Shown here in pieces: positions 1 to 7,183 of a stretch of DNA of 64,000 bases. Both the position numbers and the translations under genes were made by a program. The notes below the pieces were generated by a model. That model worked only from the letters and a program-made list of their open reading frames with translations, ran no database searches and was not told the DNA's origin. The DNA comes from Sphingobium lactosutens (GTDB taxonomy: Bacteria; Pseudomonadota; Alphaproteobacteria; Sphingomonadales; Sphingomonadaceae). The DNA is taken from NCBI RefSeq assembly GCF_013393185.1, contig NZ_QJQX01000035.1:62001-126000 (forward strand). Reading direction: 5' to 3'. Every line of letters begins with the position of its first letter. The stretch's first letter is position 1.

Positions 1-185
1 CGCGGCCCTGGCTGCCGGGCGCCTTCTGCGCTGCGGCGAGCCTGCCGCACCTCCATCCCGACAAGCGGCGCGCGCTGCTCCAGTCGATCAGCGAGGCGGC
101 GGCGACGGCAGTGGGCTGGTCCAATCGCGAGCCGACCTTCTATCCCGAATGGGTCGAGAAGGTCGATATGAGCAAGGCCAACTGA
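1..185 (+). CDS. C-terminal fragment of an unrecognised protein
   Basis: An open frame enters from the left edge (first complete codon at base 3) and ends at the TGA at 183-185, giving about 60 residues. The fragment is acidic to neutral and ends in PEWVEKVDMSKAN. I do not recognise the family, and no catalytic motif is visible in what remains. An intrinsic terminator follows about 45 bases after the stop, which supports this being the true end of a rightward gene. Confidence 0.6.
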   Translation, partial: RPWLPGAFCAAASLPHLHPDKRRALLQSISEAAATAVGWSNREPTFYPEWVEKVDMSKAN

Positions 186-230
186 TTCAAGGGGCCATTC
201 CATCCGGGGGGAGGAATGGCGGGCAAGAAG

Positions 231-264
231 GGGCGCGACGGCATTGGCCGGTCGCGCCCTTTTT
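231..264 (+). terminator. Intrinsic terminator of the left-edge gene
   Basis: A 9-bp GC-rich stem (GGGCGCGAC pairing with GTCGCGCCC) is followed directly by a run of five T residues on the + strand. It lies 45 bases after the stop codon of the left-edge reading frame. Confidence 0.85.
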
Positions 265-285
265 GCTTTTGTTGTCCAGACAAAT

Positions 286-314
286 AAAAAGGGGCCGCCC
301 GCCGGGCAGCCCCC
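286..314 (-). terminator. Intrinsic terminator of the alpha/beta hydrolase
   Basis: Read on the minus strand, GGGGCTGCC pairs with GGCGGCCCC (one G-T pair) and is followed by TTTTT. It sits 25 bases beyond the stop of the leftward hydrolase gene, so two convergent transcripts each have their own terminator here. Confidence 0.8.
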
Positions 315-338
315 TGATAGTCGATACGATTCTGATCC

Positions 339-995
339 TCAGCGGATCGGCGAGTCGGGTGACAGGCGCATGTCGAGATAATTATCGACCGACTTCATCA
401 GCTGGTCGAGTTCGTGCTCGAAGAAATGGTTCGCGCCCTTGATCTCGTCATGATGGATGGTGATGCCCTTCTGGGTGCGCAGCTTGTCGACCAGCTTCTG
501 GACGGCACTCGCAGTCACCACCTCGTCCGACGTGCCCTGAACGATGATGCCCGACGAGGGGCAAGGGGCAAGGAAGGAGAAGTCGTACATGTTGGCTGGC
601 GGCGCGACCGAGATGAAGCCGCGAATTTCCGGGCGGCGCATCAGTAGCTGCATGCCGATCCACGCGCCGAAGGAGAAGCCCGCGATCCAGGTGGTCTGCG
701 CTTCGGGATGGAAGCTCTGCACCCAGTCGAGTGCCGCTGCGGCATCGGACAGCTCGCCAATGCCATTGTCGAACGTGCCCTGGCTGCGACCGACGCCCCG
801 GAAGTTGAAGCGCAGCACGGCAAAGCCACGCTTCACGAAGGTCTTGTAGAGTGCCTGGGTGATGCGGTCGTTCATCGTGCCGCCGCCCTGCGGATGCGGG
901 TGCAGGATCATGGCGACCGGCGCGCGCGGGCGGGGCGGGGGGCTGAAGCGGCCTTCGAGGCGGCCTTCGGGTCCGGGGAAGATTACGTCGGGCAT
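339..995 (-). CDS. Alpha/beta hydrolase (COG2945-like)
   Basis: A 218-residue serine hydrolase of the short alpha/beta-hydrolase family. The HPHP motif at residues 32-35 follows the first core strand and lies near the oxyanion hole. The nucleophile elbow is GFSFG with Ser108; Asp157 (GTSDE) and His190 (GANHFF) complete a plausible triad. No signal peptide is seen, so it should be cytoplasmic. I chose the ATG at 995 because the protein then begins MPDVIFPGPEG, as homologues do; the upstream in-frame extension is Arg/Pro-rich low-quality sequence. It is divergent from the cysteine desulfurase pair and shares a roughly 125-bp intergenic region with it. Substrate unknown. Confidence 0.9.
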   Translation of the reverse strand: MPDVIFPGPEGRLEGRFSPPPRPRAPVAMILHPHPQGGGTMNDRITQALYKTFVKRGFAVLRFNFRGVGRSQGTFDNGIGELSDAAAALDWVQSFHPEAQTTWIAGFSFGAWIGMQLLMRRPEIRGFISVAPPANMYDFSFLAPCPSSGIIVQGTSDEVVTASAVQKLVDKLRTQKGITIHHDEIKGANHFFEHELDQLMKSVDNYLDMRLSPDSPIR

Positions 996-1121
996 GGCAC
1001 CTGTTATGGTTCTGGGCCGCCTTTTGGGGCGGCGGGGATAGGATCGGTGCGCACGCCAAGGCTTGCGCTGGCGCGGCGCGGCAAACCGCCTATATAGATG
1101 CCGCCGCCATTTCCGCAATCA

Positions 1122-2198
1122 ATGAGTAACGCCCGCTTGGCCGCCGACCGCCTTTATCTCGATCATGCCGCAACCACCCCGATGCTGCCGCAGGCGCAGG
1201 CGGCGATGGTGGCGGCGTTGGCCAGTTGGGCCAATCCGTCCAGCCCGCATGCCGACGGCCGCGCCGCTCGCGCTCGCCTTGAGGATGCGCGCAGGCGCAT
1301 CGCGGCGGCGCTGGGGTGGACCGGGCATGTCCTCTTCACCTCCGGCGCGAGCGAGGCGATTGCCATCGCGCTGACCCAGGCGAAGGCCGGGCAAGTCGTC
1401 ACCTCGCCGGTCGAGCATGACGCCGTGCTGCGCGTGACCAAGGGCGCGGAGCGGCTGGCGGTGGATGGGGATGGACTTGTCTCCTCCCGTCATCGCAGCG
1501 AAGGCTGGGATCTCCCTTCTTCTGTTTTGGCCATCCAGCATGTCAACAACGAGACCGGCGTCATCCAGCCGCTCGACCTGATCGAACGCGACGGTGCGAT
1601 CCTCTTCGCCGATTGCGCCCAGAGCGCGGGCAAGCTGCCGCTGCCGGATGCCGACATGATCGCGATCAGCGCGCACAAGTTTGGCGGCCCGCCTGGCATC
1701 GGCGCGCTCCTTATCCGCGACCTCGCCCTGATCGAGCCGAGCGGCGGGCAGGAGCAGGGCTATCGCGCCGGCACCGAGAATCTTCCCGCCATCCTCGCCA
1801 TGGCCGCAGCGCTGGAGGCGCGCGGCGACTGGCTGGAGGCAGCGGCGGCGCTGCGCGCCCGGCTGGACGCGGGCATAGAGGCGGCGGGCGGCGCCATCGT
1901 CGCGCGCGATGCGCCGCGCCTGCCCGCCATCGCCAGCTATCGGATGCCGGGCCTGTCCGCCCGCGCGCAGCTGATCCAGTTCGACCTAAAGGGCATATCG
2001 GTGTCGGCGGGTAGCGCCTGTTCGTCCGGCTCTCTCAAGACCAGCCATGTGCTGGGCGCGATGGGCTGGGACGATGTCGCTGCATCCGAAGTGGTGCGCG
2101 TGAGTTTCGGGCCGCAGACAACGGAGGCGGATGTGGATCGCTTCCTCGACGCCTGGGTGGGTATGGCCCAGAAACTTTCTGCGCAGGCGCGGCGATGA
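1122..2198 (+). CDS. Cysteine desulfurase family protein, copy 1 (class V aminotransferase fold)
   Basis: A PLP enzyme of the NifS/IscS group, 358 residues from the ATG at 1122. The start at 1122 is preferred over 1098 because a TATATA element at 1091-1096 would place transcription initiation near 1103. It has the PLP lysine in SAHKFGG (Lys186), the catalytic loop Cys in SACSSGS (Cys300), and the PLP-stacking His in QHVNNETG (His140). The expected role is transfer of cysteine sulfur as persulfide for Fe-S or thio-cofactor biosynthesis. It overlaps the next paralogue by 4 bp (ATGA) and a ferredoxin follows, suggesting an Fe-S related operon. Odd feature: the segment between the PLP-side EHD motif and HVNN is short and contains a repeat arm (1489-1514). 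Confidence 0.88.
   Translation: MSNARLAADRLYLDHAATTPMLPQAQAAMVAALASWANPSSPHADGRAARARLEDARRRIAAALGWTGHVLFTSGASEAIAIALTQAKAGQVVTSPVEHDAVLRVTKGAERLAVDGDGLVSSRHRSEGWDLPSSVLAIQHVNNETGVIQPLDLIERDGAILFADCAQSAGKLPLPDADMIAISAHKFGGPPGIGALLIRDLALIEPSGGQEQGYRAGTENLPAILAMAAALEARGDWLEAAAALRARLDAGIEAAGGAIVARDAPRLPAIASYRMPGLSARAQLIQFDLKGISVSAGSACSSGSLKTSHVLGAMGWDDVAASEVVRVSFGPQTTEADVDRFLDAWVGMAQKLSAQARR
1489..1514 (+). repeat. Single REP arm inside the first cysteine desulfurase gene
   Basis: A 26-nt arm starting GTCAT and ending GGGATCTC, with an AGC-GAAG-GCT hairpin core. It differs by one base (a G for a C at 1494) from the left arm of the intergenic pair at 40818. Here it is translated in frame as SRHRSEGWDL within a short, otherwise poorly conserved stretch of the enzyme. 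Confidence 0.7.
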
Positions 2199-3283
2199 TC
2201 TATCTCGACTATCAGGCGACGACGCCGCTCGCCCCCGAAGCCTTCGACGCCATGGTGCCGTTGTTGCGCGACCAGTTCGCCAATCCGCACAGCGCCCATC
2301 GCCTTGGCCGCGCCGCCGCTGCGCAGGTCGAACTGGCGCGCGACGAGATCGGCCGGCTGCTGCCTTCGGGGGGCAGGCTGCTTTTCACCTCCGGCGCGAC
2401 CGAGGCGCTCAACATCGCGATTCAGGGCGCACCGGTGGGCGACATCGTTACCATTGCGACCGAACATGCCGCTGTGCTGGACACGGTGGAGGCGATGCGG
2501 CGGGTCGGGCGCGACGTCACCATCCTGCCGGTCGGGCCGGACGGGCTGGTCGATATGAAGGCCGCGCGTGAAGCGATCCACCCCGGCGTGGCGCTGGTCG
2601 CGGCGATGCTGGTCAATAACGAGATCGGTGTGATCCAGCCGGTCGCGGCGCTGGCGGGTCTGGCGCGGGAGGCAGGCGCGCTGTTCCTCTGCGATGCGGT
2701 GCAGGGATATGGTCGCGTGCCGGTGCCGCAAGGCTGCGACATGATCGCGATCAGCGCGCACAAGATCCATGGTCCCAAGGGTATCGGCGCGCTCTGGCTG
2801 CGCGATGGGGTGAAGCCTGCGCCGCTGATCCATGGCGGCGGGCAGGAGGGTGGCTTGCGATCCGGTACGCTCTCGCCCGCACTTTGCGCCGGGTTCGGCG
2901 TTGCGGCGCGGCTGATGCGCGAGCGGGCGGAGGCCGACCGCGCGCATGTCGAGGAACTGGCCGTCCTCGCGCGCGATCTGTTTGCCGACTGGACGCTGAA
3001 CGGCTCCGCGACGGAACGTTATTCCGGCAATCTCAACCTGCGGCGCGACGGAATCGACGGTGCGCGCCTGTTGTCCCATTGCCGCAATATTGCTTTTTCG
3101 TTGGGAAGTGCTTGCGCAAGCGGGTCCGGGCGGCCTAGCCATGTGCTGCGCGCGCTGGGTCTGACCGATGGCCAGGCGCGCGGATCGGTGCGGATCGGCT
3201 TTGGCCGCTACACGACGCCGGCGGAACTGGAGAAGGCTGCAAGGGAAGTGAACGAAGCGGCAGCCGCACAAGCGGCGCCGTGA
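2195..3283 (+). CDS. Cysteine desulfurase family protein, copy 2 (class V aminotransferase fold)
   Basis: A 362-residue paralogue translationally coupled (4-bp overlap) to the preceding gene. It keeps the PLP lysine (SAHKIHGPKG, Lys190), the Asp of the ring-nitrogen contact (LCDAVQ), and a catalytic-loop Cys (SACASGSG, Cys307). However, at the position where IscS has its PLP-stacking His104 (MHVNNEIG) this protein has Leu139 (MLVNNEIG). This residue normally acts in substrate activation, so the enzyme may be impaired alone, may use another substrate, or may work as a heterodimer with its neighbour. It lies 18 bp before the ferredoxin gene, consistent with one operon. Confidence 0.87.
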   Translation: MIYLDYQATTPLAPEAFDAMVPLLRDQFANPHSAHRLGRAAAAQVELARDEIGRLLPSGGRLLFTSGATEALNIAIQGAPVGDIVTIATEHAAVLDTVEAMRRVGRDVTILPVGPDGLVDMKAAREAIHPGVALVAAMLVNNEIGVIQPVAALAGLAREAGALFLCDAVQGYGRVPVPQGCDMIAISAHKIHGPKGIGALWLRDGVKPAPLIHGGGQEGGLRSGTLSPALCAGFGVAARLMRERAEADRAHVEELAVLARDLFADWTLNGSATERYSGNLNLRRDGIDGARLLSHCRNIAFSLGSACASGSGRPSHVLRALGLTDGQARGSVRIGFGRYTTPAELEKAAREVNEAAAAQAAP

Positions 3284-3301
3284 CAAGGGAGCGTCGCACC
3301 A

Positions 3302-3637
3302 ATGACCAGGGTCATCTTCATCAGCGCTGACGGCGAACGGCGGCAGGAGGTCGATGCGCCTGCCGGATCGATTCTGCTGGAGATCGCGCAGGCTGCGGGC
3401 CAGCCGCTGGAGGGGACGTGCGAGGGGCAGATGGCCTGTTCGACCTGCCATGTCATTGTCGACGCTGACGATTTCGCCAGGCTGCCGGGCGCCAGTGAGG
3501 ATGAGGAGGATATGCTCGACCTCGCCGCCGCCGCGACCCGCACCAGCCGCCTGTCATGTCAGATCGTGCTGGACGCCGCACTCGATAGCCTCACCGTCCG
3601 TATTCCAAGCGAATCCTATAATATGCAGGGCATGTGA
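3302..3637 (+). CDS. 2Fe-2S ferredoxin, adrenodoxin type
   Basis: A 111-residue plant/adrenodoxin-fold electron carrier. The cluster ligands are Cys40, Cys46, Cys49 and Cys86 (C-x5-C-x2-C-x36-C), the spacing of adrenodoxin/Isc-type ferredoxins. The acidic stretch SEDEEDMLD after the third cysteine is typical of the redox-partner contact surface. A good ribosome site (AGGGAG) precedes the ATG. Its place behind two desulfurase-like genes suggests it supplies electrons to Fe-S assembly, although an electron-donor role to a P450 or dioxygenase elsewhere cannot be excluded. Confidence 0.93.
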   Translation: MTRVIFISADGERRQEVDAPAGSILLEIAQAAGQPLEGTCEGQMACSTCHVIVDADDFARLPGASEDEEDMLDLAAAATRTSRLSCQIVLDAALDSLTVRIPSESYNMQGM

Positions 3638-3645
3638 TCCCACCC

Positions 3646-4611
3646 ATGAAGACATTGACCGCCCTGGCCGCACTCGCGCTATTGGCCGCCCCTTCGATTG
3701 CCGCCGATAGAAAGAAGGCACCGCCCAAGGCGCCGGAGCCGACCGGCCGGCTCGATTCGCTGATGCCCGCCGCGCCGCGCTATCTGGTGCCGCAGTCGGC
3801 ACTGACATCGGCGCGCAACCCGGCAGAGATCGAAAAGGAGACCGGCGGCCGGCTGGGCGTGGCGCTGATCGACCGGAGCGGTGCGCTGCTGCTTGGCTTC
3901 AACCGGGACGAGCGGTTCGCCCTGTGCTCGACCTTCAAGGCGCCGATGGCCGCCGCCGTGCTGCTGGGCGCGGAGGGCGGCAAGTTCGGGCTGGAGGGGG
4001 AGATACCCTTCAGCGGCGACGATATTCTCGACTACGCACCGGTGGTGAAGAAGAACAGGAAGCGCGGCCGCATGAGCATGGGCGAACTGGCGCAGGCGGC
4101 GGTGGAGGTGAGCGACAACAGCGCCGCCAACCTGCTGCTGCCGATGCTGGGCGGGCCGGCGGGCCTCACCGCCTTCATGCGCGCCCATGGCGACAGCATG
4201 ACGCGGCTCGACCGCAACGAGCCTACGCTTAATGAAAATGCGGAAGGGGATGAGCGCGACACCACCACGCCGGCTGCCATGGCCGGGCTGATGGGGCGGC
4301 TCTTCTTCAAGGACATGAAGCAGGAAAGCGCCGACAAGCTGCGCGCCTGGTTCAACGCCAGCAGCACCGGCGACCACCGCATCAAGGCAGGCCTGCCCGA
4401 AGGCTGGACCTCTGGCAGCAAGACCGGCACCTGCGGCACCGCCTATAATGACGTGGCGCTGGTCAAGTCCCCGGTGGGTGACGAATATATCCTCGCCATC
4501 TATCTCGACCGGCCGACCGTGGACGCGAAAAAGGCGGAAGCGGCGATTGCGGAGACTGCCCAGGCGGCGTTGGCCTTCGTTGCCAAGGCGCAGAAGAGCG
4601 GGTTGGAGTAG
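3646..4611 (+). CDS. bla: Class A beta-lactamase with carbapenemase-type cysteine pair
   Basis: A 321-residue periplasmic serine beta-lactamase. The start is the ATG at 3646, beginning a clean signal peptide (MKTLTALAALALLAAPSIAA); an in-frame GTG four codons earlier would spoil it. All class A motifs are present: S95-T-F-K98 (Ambler 70-73), S156-D-N158 (130-132), Glu192 in RNEPTLN (166), and K259-T-G261 (234-236). Cys94 just before the active serine and Cys263 just after KTG match the Cys69-Cys238 disulfide pair of KPC, SME, NMC-A and some GES enzymes. An additional region of about 35 residues between the signal and the catalytic domain is unusual. The gene starts 8 bp after the ferredoxin stop, so it may be cotranscribed. 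Substrate range is not predictable from sequence alone. Confidence 0.93.
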   Translation: MKTLTALAALALLAAPSIAADRKKAPPKAPEPTGRLDSLMPAAPRYLVPQSALTSARNPAEIEKETGGRLGVALIDRSGALLLGFNRDERFALCSTFKAPMAAAVLLGAEGGKFGLEGEIPFSGDDILDYAPVVKKNRKRGRMSMGELAQAAVEVSDNSAANLLLPMLGGPAGLTAFMRAHGDSMTRLDRNEPTLNENAEGDERDTTTPAAMAGLMGRLFFKDMKQESADKLRAWFNASSTGDHRIKAGLPEGWTSGSKTGTCGTAYNDVALVKSPVGDEYILAIYLDRPTVDAKKAEAAIAETAQAALAFVAKAQKSGLE

Positions 4612-4650
4612 GGGCTTTCTGGTTGGGGCGGGAAGGAGCCATTTGCCGAC

Positions 4651-4995
4651 GTGCTTCGCATGTCCAATGCATCACTTATGAAATCTGATATGCGCCGACC
4701 TGGATGGGGAATTTTCACCGTAAACGCTTTGGTTGGCGTAGCAGTGGCAATAATTCTTCTCGGAATTTTGGCTGTGGGCGAGTGTTTGCCCCGAGATAAT
4801 AATATAAAGATGCAGGCTTGCGAAATTGCTAAGCGCCGGGATATTTATATTTTCATATCTTGCTTTGTGATTTTGTTCTTAACTTCAATATGTATGCAGG
4901 TAAAGCGCTCGAATTGGGCGTGTTCTATAGCTTTGGGAAGTGGGATTGTAGCGCTGATTATTTGGAAAATTATCGAAGCGATGCTGCATATTTGA
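4651..4995 (+). CDS. Small hypothetical three-helix membrane protein
   Basis: A 114-residue reading frame that I do not recognise. Three hydrophobic segments are visible (about residues 20-43, 65-83 and 88-110), separated by a short Cys-containing loop (GECLPRDNN...QACEIAKRR). Base composition and codon use are clearly more AT-rich than the flanking genes, suggesting acquired or weakly expressed DNA. I used the GTG at 4651 because an AAGGAG lies 12 bases before it; an ATG at 4660 is the alternative. It lies alone between the beta-lactamase and the SRP RNA region. Confidence 0.5.
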   Translation: MLRMSNASLMKSDMRRPGWGIFTVNALVGVAVAIILLGILAVGECLPRDNNIKMQACEIAKRRDIYIFISCFVILFLTSICMQVKRSNWACSIALGSGIVALIIWKIIEAMLHI

Positions 4996-5094
4996 TTTAG
5001 TTTTATGGCTGCTTTCCACCCTCGCCGTCATGCTGGGCTTGGCTCGAAATCCATTTGTTCGACGCTTGAACATTCATGAAAGGTTGAGGCTCGT

Positions 5095-5120
5095 GGATCC
5101 CGGATCAAGTCCGGGATGAC
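5095..5120 (-). repeat. Single REP arm (GGATCAAGTCC variant)
   Basis: A 26-nt arm that on the minus strand begins GTCATCCC and ends GGGATCC, with CCCGGA/TCCGGG as the hairpin stem around TCAAG. It has the same length and the same GTCAT head as the arms at 1489, 40818 and 59021, but a different stem. It lies in the gene-free stretch 4996-5213, where I see nothing else of note. Confidence 0.65.
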
Positions 5121-5213
5121 GGAGGTGGGCAACATAGTCACCCCTTTCAATCAACCCACCCCCATCGCCCGGCCCTCGAACATCCTGAACGCACCGAAGA
5201 AATCCGATCCCTC

Positions 5214-5242
5214 TTGCCAACCCGTCATCACTTCGCCATATG
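5214..5242 (+). promoter_or_regulatory. Probable promoter of the SRP RNA gene
   Basis: TTGCCA at 5214-5219 and CATATG at 5237-5242 are separated by 17 bp. Initiation about 8 bases downstream would begin the transcript at about 5250, exactly where the folded RNA begins. Confidence 0.6.
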
Positions 5243-5249
5243 CCGCGCC

Positions 5250-5345
5250 GGGAGTCGGGCGGACGTGATCGTCGCGAACCGGGTCAGGTCCTGACGGAAG
5301 CAGCCACAGTGATTTCGTCACGGGTCGTTCCGGCTCCTACTTTTC
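5250..5345 (+). ncRNA. ffs: Signal recognition particle RNA (4.5S, small bacterial type)
   Basis: The conserved apical domain (domain IV) is recognisable: GGTCAGGTC, tetraloop region, then CGGAAGCAGCC at 5282-5305. The ends pair as one long interrupted helix: GGAGTCGG (from 5251) with CCGGCTCC (to 5337), and GTGA with TCAC further in. A short T run (5341-5344) follows the helix. The RNA binds Ffh and directs cotranslational membrane targeting. A position just upstream of dnaX is common in Alphaproteobacteria. The exact ends are estimated from the fold. Confidence 0.85.
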
Positions 5346-5448
5346 CAACATCGTCGTTCCGCCCCATGTGCCGGGCCAGGCCATGTCCATAGACTTGCGT
5401 CTGGACAGGCTTCGACAAGCCCCGCCCGAATGGCTGGAGCATTTTCAA

Positions 5449-5468
5449 GTTGACCGTTTACGGTCAAC
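5449..5468. promoter_or_regulatory. Perfect 20-bp inverted repeat between ffs and dnaX
   Basis: GTTGACCGT and its exact complement are separated by TT. The shape fits a dimeric repressor site, but no cognate regulator is apparent and it could be a small hairpin in the dnaX leader. Confidence 0.4.
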
Positions 5469-5515
5469 GTCTCGGAGCCGGAGGCCAGCGAAGCTAAAAT
5501 GCGGCATCAAAGGAA

Positions 5516-5548
5516 TAGAGCGTTTTCGCTCAATGTGAAAACGCTCTA
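5516..5548. repeat. Perfect 12-bp hairpin ahead of dnaX
   Basis: TAGAGCGTTTTC and GAAAACGCTCTA flank a 9-base loop, ending 12 bases before the dnaX start codon. The symmetrical arms and AGAGCGTTTT core suggest a dispersed palindromic element rather than a terminator, because no T run follows. In RNA it would fold next to the initiation site and could affect dnaX translation. Confidence 0.55.
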
Positions 5549-5560
5549 GAACCGATCCCC

Positions 5561-7180
5561 ATGTCCGATTCCCCGCAGCCCTACCGCGTCCTTGCGCGCA
5601 AATATCGACCGCGCAGCTTTCATGAGCTGATCGGCCAGGACGCGATGGTCCAGACGCTGGGCAACGCGATCAAGCGCGGGCGGCTGGCCCATGCTTTCCT
5701 GATGACCGGCGTGCGCGGGGTGGGGAAGACCTCCACCGCGCGCCTGATCGCCAAGGCGCTGAACTGCATCGGGCCGGACGGGCAGGGCGGCCCGACCATC
5801 GATCCCTGCGGCGTGTGCGAACCCTGTCTGGCGATTGCCGAGGGGCGCCATATCGATGTGGTCGAAATGGACGCCGCCAGCCATACCGGCGTCGACGATG
5901 TGCGCGAGATTATCGAGGCGGTGCGCTATGCCGCCGTGTCGGCGCGCTACAAGATCTACATCATCGACGAAGTCCATATGCTCTCCAAGAACGCCTTCAA
6001 CGCGCTGTTGAAGACGCTGGAGGAGCCGCCCGCCCATGTGAAATTCCTGTTCGCCACGACCGAGGTGAACAAGGTGCCGGTGACGGTGCTGTCGCGCTGC
6101 CAGCGTTTCGACTTGCGCCGCATCCCGGCCGAGCTGCTCGCCGCCCATTTCGCCCATGTGGTGGAGGCGGAAAGCGTCGCGGCCGAACCCGATGCGCTGT
6201 CGCTGATCGCGCAGGCGGCCGAAGGTTCCGCGCGCGACGGCTTGTCCATCCTCGACCAGGCGATCGCCCATGCGGAGATGGGACCGGACAGCGAGGACAG
6301 CGCGCCGCTCGTCACCGCCGCGCAGGTGCGCGAGATGCTGGGCCTGTCCGATCGTGGCTCCACGCGCCGGCTGCTCGGCCTGTTGCTGGAGGGTGATACG
6401 GGGGCGCTGCTGGGCGCGGTGCGCGATCAATATGCGCTGGGCGTAGAACCGCTGGCGCTGATGCGCGGCCTGCTGGAACTTACCCATGCGGTGACGCTGG
6501 TGAAGGCCGGGCGCGACATTTCCAGCCCCGGCCAGTCGGCCGAGGAGCGGGAGGCCCTGGCCGAATGGGCATCGCAACTGGGTTTCGCGCCGCTCCATCG
6601 CCTCTGGCAATTGCTACTCAAGGGGCATGACGAGGTGGCGAGCGCGGTGCTGCCGATCGAAAGCTGCGAAATGGCGCTGCTGCGCGTCATGCACGCGGCG
6701 ACCATGCCCGATCCGGGCGAACTGGCGCGGATGCTGCGTGACGGAGGCGTTCCGGCCGCCGCGCCGTCTGCGACCAATGGTGCGGCGGCTGTACCGTCTG
6801 CTGCGCCCGTGGCACGGCTGCCCGCGACCTTCGCCGATCTGATCGAGGCCTTCTGGCAGAAGGGCAAGGGCCAACTGGCGCAGGAACTTCATGACTGCGT
6901 GGGCGTCGTCCATTTTGCACCGCCGCAGTTCGATTATCGCGCGACGCCGCAACTGCCCGCCGACTTCACCGCGCGTCTGCTGCCGGCGCTGCGCGAGGTG
7001 ACGGGAACGGTCTGGCAGGTGGCGCAGGCCGAGGGTGGTGAGCCGACCCTGTTGGAGCAGGAACAGCGCAAGGCGGCGGACGCCCGCGCGGAGATTTTGG
7101 AGACCCCGGTGGTCAAGGCGGCGATGGCGGCCTTCCCCGATGCCGAGCTGGATGACAGGCTCGAACAATGGAGTGCTTGA
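5561..7180 (+). CDS. dnaX: DNA polymerase III subunit gamma/tau
   Basis: A 539-residue clamp-loader ATPase. The N-terminus RKYRPRSFHELIGQ is the family signature. Walker A is GVRGVGKT with Lys56, a four-cysteine zinc module follows (NCIG...CGVCEPC), and IIDEVHMLS is Walker B. After the AAA+ and collar domains (to about residue 370) there is an Ala/Pro-rich linker (about 395-425) and a C-terminal tau-type domain ending at LDDRLEQWSA, so the full tau form is encoded. No convincing ribosome site precedes the ATG, and a strong hairpin lies just upstream. ybaB follows after 3 bp, the conserved dnaX-ybaB pairing. Confidence 0.97.
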   Translation: MSDSPQPYRVLARKYRPRSFHELIGQDAMVQTLGNAIKRGRLAHAFLMTGVRGVGKTSTARLIAKALNCIGPDGQGGPTIDPCGVCEPCLAIAEGRHIDVVEMDAASHTGVDDVREIIEAVRYAAVSARYKIYIIDEVHMLSKNAFNALLKTLEEPPAHVKFLFATTEVNKVPVTVLSRCQRFDLRRIPAELLAAHFAHVVEAESVAAEPDALSLIAQAAEGSARDGLSILDQAIAHAEMGPDSEDSAPLVTAAQVREMLGLSDRGSTRRLLGLLLEGDTGALLGAVRDQYALGVEPLALMRGLLELTHAVTLVKAGRDISSPGQSAEEREALAEWASQLGFAPLHRLWQLLLKGHDEVASAVLPIESCEMALLRVMHAATMPDPGELARMLRDGGVPAAAPSATNGAAAVPSAAPVARLPATFADLIEAFWQKGKGQLAQELHDCVGVVHFAPPQFDYRATPQLPADFTARLLPALREVTGTVWQVAQAEGGEPTLLEQEQRKAADARAEILETPVVKAAMAAFPDAELDDRLEQWSA

Positions 7181-7183
7181 AAC

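Noticed and set aside
339-1118. Longer 259-residue form of the alpha/beta hydrolase
   Set aside because: The added 41 residues are Arg/Pro-rich, reach into the promoter region of the divergent gene, and the conserved start MPDVIF lies downstream.
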